DNA of 17,959 bases, taken from positions 1 to 17,959 of the forward strand of contig JAAYKS010000354.1 in the NCBI GenBank assembly GCA_012522285.1, given 5' to 3'. Positions 14,373 through 17,959 of the stretch are shown piece by piece. Origin of the DNA: Clostridiaceae bacterium. Its GTDB lineage: Bacteria > Bacillota > Clostridia > Saccharofermentanales > UBA5734. Below the pieces are notes generated by a model. The model saw only the letters and a list, made by a program, of their open reading frames with translations. It was not told the DNA's origin and made no database searches. The position numbers and the translations under genes are program-made. Every line of letters begins with the position of its first letter. The first letter of the stretch is position 1.

Positions 14373-15854
14373 ATGTGGAAGTATGTCGTTTTAGCCCTTT
14401 TCTTTGTTGCCATGATAGCCGTGGGAATCCTCTCGCACAGGAAGATAAAAACCGCCGACGATTTTGTGATCGGCGGCCGCCGTATGGGACCCTGGCTCTC
14501 CGCCTTTTCCTATGTGACAACTTACTTTTCCGCCGTGATCTTCGTCGGATACGCCGGGCGTTTCGGCTGGGGTTTTGGGGTCTCCGCCACATGGATCGGC
14601 ATCGCGAACGCGGTGATCGGGACCCTGCTGGCCTGGCTGTTGCTGGCCGAGCGGACCCGCCGGATGACCTCGGACATGGGGGTTTCCACCTTGGCGGAGT
14701 TTTTACGCCATCGGTATGACAGCAAGACCATGGAAATCGCCGCCGCTATCGTCGTGTTCGTGTTTTTGATCCCTTATTCCGCCTCGGTCTACCAGGGATT
14801 GGGATATATTATGCAGTCCTTCTTCGAAGGGACGGGGCTGGAAAACATGCAGTTGAGTATGCTGGTGATCGCGGTGATCACGGGCATCTACGTGTTTTTC
14901 GGCGGTTACATTTCGACCGCGGTCAACGGTCTGATTCAGGGCGTCATCATGATGGGGGGCATCGGCCTGCTGATCGCCCGAGTGCTCAAAGTGCTCGGCG
15001 GTCTGGACGGCGGGCTGGAGACCATGGCCGCGATTTCGGACGGGGTACCGGCCGGATCCCTGGCCACGACCTTTGGTCCCAGTCCTTTCAACCTCCTTGT
15101 TCTGGTGCTGATGACCAGCTTTGGTACATTCGGTCTGCCGCAGATGATCGCAAAGTACAGCGGCATCAAGAGCAAACAGGCAGGTCGCCGCGCGACCATT
15201 GTCAGTCTGGTCGGATCTCTGATCATCAGTGGAGGCGCCTACTTTATGGGCGGGTTCTCCCGCGCGCTGGTTGAGTCGGGCCACGTCCCGTTTGACGGCA
15301 CCAATCTCGACCGCCTCATGCCGGCGATCTTCCAGGTCATCCTCTCTCCCGAGCTGATGGCGATTCTGGTGATACTGATGCTGTCCGCCTCGATGTCGAC
15401 GCTGGCTTCGGTGGTTCTGGTGTCGGCTCCGACGTTTTCCAAGACCATCCTGGGGTTGAACCGGATTACCCCGATCCGGATCCTCTGTCTCGTCTTTGTG
15501 CTGATATCCTATGTGGTTGCCACCACCAAGACCCCGATCGTCACATTGATGTCGTTTTCCTGGGGCGCGGTCTCGGGGGCGTTCATCGGTCCCTACATCT
15601 GGGGACTCTATAGCAAACGGATCACCCGGGCCGGTGCCTGGGCGGGGATGATGTCCGGTTTGGGCACCGTGGTGTTGAGCGCAGTGTACATCGCCTTCAC
15701 GCAGACGATGGCGGTCGCGACTTCCTGGGCACCCAAGCTGGCCGTGTTGGCACTGTGTGTATCTATGGTCGTCACACCGGTCGTCAGCCTGCTGACCACC
15801 CGCATTTCCAAAATCCCGGAAGGGTCCAGGTACGTATCGCCGGCGAAGGAGTGA
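14373..15854 (+). CDS. Sodium:solute symporter (SSS family)
   Basis: A 493-residue integral membrane protein with about 13 hydrophobic segments, normal for the PutP/PanF-type SSS family. The N-terminal KTADDFVIGGRRMGPW, then FSAVIFVGYAGRFGWGFG, is the family opening after the first helix. SMSTLASVVLVSAPTFSKTI (about residues 345-365) is the conserved helix equivalent to the Na+-binding helix 8, with the SASMSTLAS pattern. It takes up a solute with Na+. The solute could be an amino acid, carboxylate or vitamin; the sequence does not decide. The ATG at 14373 has GGGAAGGA twelve bases upstream, a rather long spacing. The ior genes follow with no intervening terminator, so uptake of an aromatic amino acid or export/import of an aryl acid is a fair guess. 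Confidence 0.86.
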   Translation: MWKYVVLALFFVAMIAVGILSHRKIKTADDFVIGGRRMGPWLSAFSYVTTYFSAVIFVGYAGRFGWGFGVSATWIGIANAVIGTLLAWLLLAERTRRMTSDMGVSTLAEFLRHRYDSKTMEIAAAIVVFVFLIPYSASVYQGLGYIMQSFFEGTGLENMQLSMLVIAVITGIYVFFGGYISTAVNGLIQGVIMMGGIGLLIARVLKVLGGLDGGLETMAAISDGVPAGSLATTFGPSPFNLLVLVLMTSFGTFGLPQMIAKYSGIKSKQAGRRATIVSLVGSLIISGGAYFMGGFSRALVESGHVPFDGTNLDRLMPAIFQVILSPELMAILVILMLSASMSTLASVVLVSAPTFSKTILGLNRITPIRILCLVFVLISYVVATTKTPIVTLMSFSWGAVSGAFIGPYIWGLYSKRITRAGAWAGMMSGLGTVVLSAVYIAFTQTMAVATSWAPKLAVLALCVSMVVTPVVSLLTTRISKIPEGSRYVSPAKE

Positions 15855-15867
15855 GCTTTGCCGCCGT

Positions 15868-15897
15868 CTGGCATCCGGCGCCACAACGCGTTACAAT
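15868..15897 (+). promoter_or_regulatory. Putative promoter of iorAB
   Basis: CTGGCA (15868-15873) and TACAAT (15892-15897) are 18 bases apart and 68 bases upstream of the iorA start. The match is moderate. The 111-base gap (15855-15965) also has a five-base-pair hairpin, GGACA-GCCT-TGTCC (15914-15927), and no terminator, so readthrough from the symporter gene is also likely. Confidence 0.42.
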
Positions 15898-15965
15898 AGA
15901 CCGCGGGCCCTATGGACAGCCTTGTCCGGGTACCTGCTGATCATCCATCTTCTGTGAGGTTTGTC

Positions 15966-17711
15966 ATGAAAAAAATTCTTCTGGGCAACGAAGCCGTCGC
16001 CCGCGGCGCCTTAGAGGCCGGGGTGCGCGTGGTTTCATCTTATCCGGGCACACCAAGTACCGAAATCACCGAGGCCATATCGCACTATCCGGATCTGCAC
16101 TGCGAGTGGGCCGTCAACGAAAAAGTGGGAATGGAGACCGTGATCGGAGCCAGCATCGCCGGGGTTCGGGCGATGACCTGCATGAAGCACGTTGGTCTCA
16201 ACGTGGCGGCCGATCCGCTGTTCACTTCTTCCTATACCGGCGTCGGCGCCGGCCTTGTGGTCGTGGTCGCCGACGATCCCGGGATGCACAGTTCTCAAAA
16301 CGAACAGGACAGCCGGCACTATGCGCGTGCGGCCAAACTCCCGATGCTCGAGCCATCCGACAGCCAGGAATGTGCCGATTTCACCCAGATGGCTTTCCGG
16401 CTGTCCGAAGAATACGACACCCCGGTCATGATCCGGCTGACGACCCGTGTGTCGCATTCCCGATCCCTTGTGGAGGAGTCTGATCCGGAAACCCCCGCTG
16501 TGAAGCCGTATGCGAAAGACATGGCCAAATTTGTGATGATGCCCACGATGGCCATCGCGCGCCACGCGGTGGTGGAACAGCGTCAGACCGCTCTGGTGGC
16601 GGCCTCTCCGGAGGTCGGGCTGCACAAGACGCGACGCGGCTCGTCCGGGCTCGGAATCGTGACATCCGGCATCGCCTACCAGTACGTGCGGGAAGCCTTG
16701 CCAGACGCGTCGGTTCTCAAACTCGGCATGATCTGGCCGCTGTCGATCGACCTCATCCGGGATTTTGCCGCGACCGTCGACCGTCTGGTCATCGTCGAAG
16801 AACTGGACCCTTTCCTCGAAACCGAAATCCGGGCCGCGGGGATCCCCTGCGAAGGCAAGTCGCTGTTCTCGCTTTTGGGCGAGTACACCGCCACTGAAAT
16901 CCAGGCCGTACTGACCGGCACACTGCCGACTGCCGCGGTCTCCTGCGACGTGATGCCCGCCGCGCTGGCCCGTCCGCCCGTCATGTGCGCGGGCTGTCCG
17001 CACAAGGGACTGTTCCTCGCCTTGTCCCGCCTCAAAGCGGTCGTGATGGGCGACATCGGATGCTACACCCTCGGGGCGCTGGCGCCGATGAACGCCATGG
17101 ATGCCTGTGTCTGCATGGGTGCTTCCATCGGAATGGCGCATGGGGCGGACAAAGCCGGCACGCCGGAACTGACAGGACACACCGTGGCGGTGATCGGCGA
17201 CTCCACCTTTATCCATTCGGGCGTCGGCAATTTGATCAACGCGGTTTACAACCGCAGTGCGATCACGGTTGTCATCCTCGACAATTCGATCACCGGCATG
17301 ACCGGGCACCAGCAGAATCCGACGACCGGGCTGGACATCCGTCTGCAGCCTGCACCGACACTCGACCTGGAAGCTTTGTGCGCCGCGATCGGTGTCCGGA
17401 GCATCCGTGTGGTGGACCCGGCGGACACCTTTGCCTCGCAAAAGGTGCTCGCGGAAGAGTTGGCGAAACCCGAAGTCTCTGTGGTGATCGCCCGCCGTCC
17501 ATGTGCGCTGATCCCGACCGGGAAAGGCACGGAACGCGCGGTGGTCGACTACGAAAAATGTACGAAATGCGGCGCCTGCCTGCGCTTGATGTGTCCTGCC
17601 CTCACCCCGGGTGCGGACGGAAAGCCGGTGGTCGATCCCGACACCTGCAACGGATGCGGCCTCTGCATCGGCGTGTGCCGGTTCGGAGCGTTGGGCAAGG
17701 AGAAGAAGTGA
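15966..17711 (+). CDS. iorA: Indolepyruvate:ferredoxin oxidoreductase alpha subunit
   Basis: A 581-residue protein of normal IorA length. It oxidises arylpyruvates from Trp, Phe and Tyr to aryl-acetyl-CoA with ferredoxin as acceptor. The N-terminal domain has LLGNEAVARGALEAGV, SYPGTPSTEI and WAVNEKVGMETVIGA. The TPP domain has CAGCPHKGLF, MGDIGCYTLGALAP and IGDSTFIHSGV, then ILDNSITGMTGHQQNP. The C-terminus carries two [4Fe-4S] motifs: C532, C535, C538, C543-Pro, then CNGCGLCIGVC. The ATG at 15966 has GAGGT (15956-15960) five bases upstream. An in-frame extension to 15912 crosses a leader hairpin and lacks a site. The iorB start follows its stop by one base. Confidence 0.94.
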   Translation: MKKILLGNEAVARGALEAGVRVVSSYPGTPSTEITEAISHYPDLHCEWAVNEKVGMETVIGASIAGVRAMTCMKHVGLNVAADPLFTSSYTGVGAGLVVVVADDPGMHSSQNEQDSRHYARAAKLPMLEPSDSQECADFTQMAFRLSEEYDTPVMIRLTTRVSHSRSLVEESDPETPAVKPYAKDMAKFVMMPTMAIARHAVVEQRQTALVAASPEVGLHKTRRGSSGLGIVTSGIAYQYVREALPDASVLKLGMIWPLSIDLIRDFAATVDRLVIVEELDPFLETEIRAAGIPCEGKSLFSLLGEYTATEIQAVLTGTLPTAAVSCDVMPAALARPPVMCAGCPHKGLFLALSRLKAVVMGDIGCYTLGALAPMNAMDACVCMGASIGMAHGADKAGTPELTGHTVAVIGDSTFIHSGVGNLINAVYNRSAITVVILDNSITGMTGHQQNPTTGLDIRLQPAPTLDLEALCAAIGVRSIRVVDPADTFASQKVLAEELAKPEVSVVIARRPCALIPTGKGTERAVVDYEKCTKCGACLRLMCPALTPGADGKPVVDPDTCNGCGLCIGVCRFGALGKEKK

Positions 17712-17712
17712 G

Positions 17713-17959
17713 ATGAAAATCAACGGCAAAGATACGTTGGATATTGTACTGGCAGGCGTCGGCGGACAGGGCACACTGGTCGCCGGACGCCTTCTGGGTG
17801 CGGTCGCCCAGACCCTTTCGAAAGACGTTAAGGTATCCGAGGTGCACGGCATGTCCCAGCGGGGCGGCAGTGTCATCACCTATGCGCGGCTGGGAGACGA
17901 GGTCTTCTCACCGACAGTGGAGGAAGGCCGCGCCGATTTTCTCCTGGCATTTGAAGAGC
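17713..17959 (+). CDS. iorB: Indolepyruvate:ferredoxin oxidoreductase beta subunit, partial
   Basis: The first 82 codons of IorB, cut by the window end. It begins MKINGKDTLDIVLAG and has the gamma-domain fingerprint GVGGQGT (residues 15-21). SEVHGMSQRGGSVITYARLG then identifies the indolepyruvate type, in contrast to PSYGPEMRGG in the vor gamma subunit of this window. The ATG at 17713 lies one base after the iorA stop, and AAGGAGA within the end of iorA supplies the ribosome site. Together with IorA it forms the alpha2-beta2 enzyme. Nothing can be said about its C-terminus. Confidence 0.92.
   Translation, partial: MKINGKDTLDIVLAGVGGQGTLVAGRLLGAVAQTLSKDVKVSEVHGMSQRGGSVITYARLGDEVFSPTVEEGRADFLLAFEE

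Noticed and set aside
16035..17879. A 614-codon open frame on the minus strand opposite iorA and iorB.
   Set aside because: It mirrors the codon bias of iorA, has no ribosome site or recognisable motif, and crosses both real genes.

Overview
This window looks like chromosomal DNA from a GC-rich (about 60% by eye) anaerobic member of the Bacillota, most likely a Clostridia-type amino-acid fermenter. Four things point there. A GlgC/GlgD pair is present, and GlgD is typical of Bacillota. Two ferredoxin-dependent 2-oxoacid oxidoreductases are present. So are subunits of a sodium-pumping biotin-dependent decarboxylase. The tRNA gene encodes its own CCA, and Shine-Dalgarno sequences and promoters are of the strong Gram-positive kind. 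No mobile element, CRISPR array, phage gene or rRNA was seen. No gene-free stretch exceeds about 165 bases.

Layout. (1) Positions 1-554, minus strand: gamma subunit and the start of the beta subunit of a Na+-translocating decarboxylase, read leftwards out of the window. (2) Positions 720-4069, plus strand: an uncharacterised P-loop ATPase, then a complete four-subunit branched-chain 2-oxoacid:ferredoxin oxidoreductase in the order vorD (ferredoxin), vorB (alpha), vorA (TPP subunit), vorC (gamma), closed by a clear terminator. (3) Positions 4170-12068: a tight glycogen operon, glgB-glgC-glgD-glgA plus a cytosolic GH13 alpha-glucan hydrolase, with stop/start overlaps at the last two junctions and a perfect hairpin terminator at the end. 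(4) Positions 12078-12232: tRNA-Leu(GAG) on the minus strand, convergent with the glycogen operon and sharing its terminator; its consensus promoter lies back to back with the next one. (5) Positions 12291-14266: a TrmB-type regulator translationally coupled to a diaminopimelate-decarboxylase-family enzyme. (6) Positions 14373-17959: a sodium:solute symporter followed by indolepyruvate:ferredoxin oxidoreductase, iorA complete and iorB cut by the window end.

How the genes may work together (inference). VOR and IOR oxidise the 2-oxoacids made by transamination of branched-chain and aromatic amino acids. They yield acyl-CoA, CO2 and reduced ferredoxin. The decarboxylase would export Na+, and the symporter would spend that gradient on solute uptake. 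The glycogen operon stores surplus glucose through ADP-glucose and recovers it with the GH13 enzyme; no glycogen phosphorylase gene is in the window. I see no wholly new system. The least understood parts are the P-loop protein beside the vor genes, the TrmB-decarboxylase pair with its divergent promoter, and the symporter-ior linkage.
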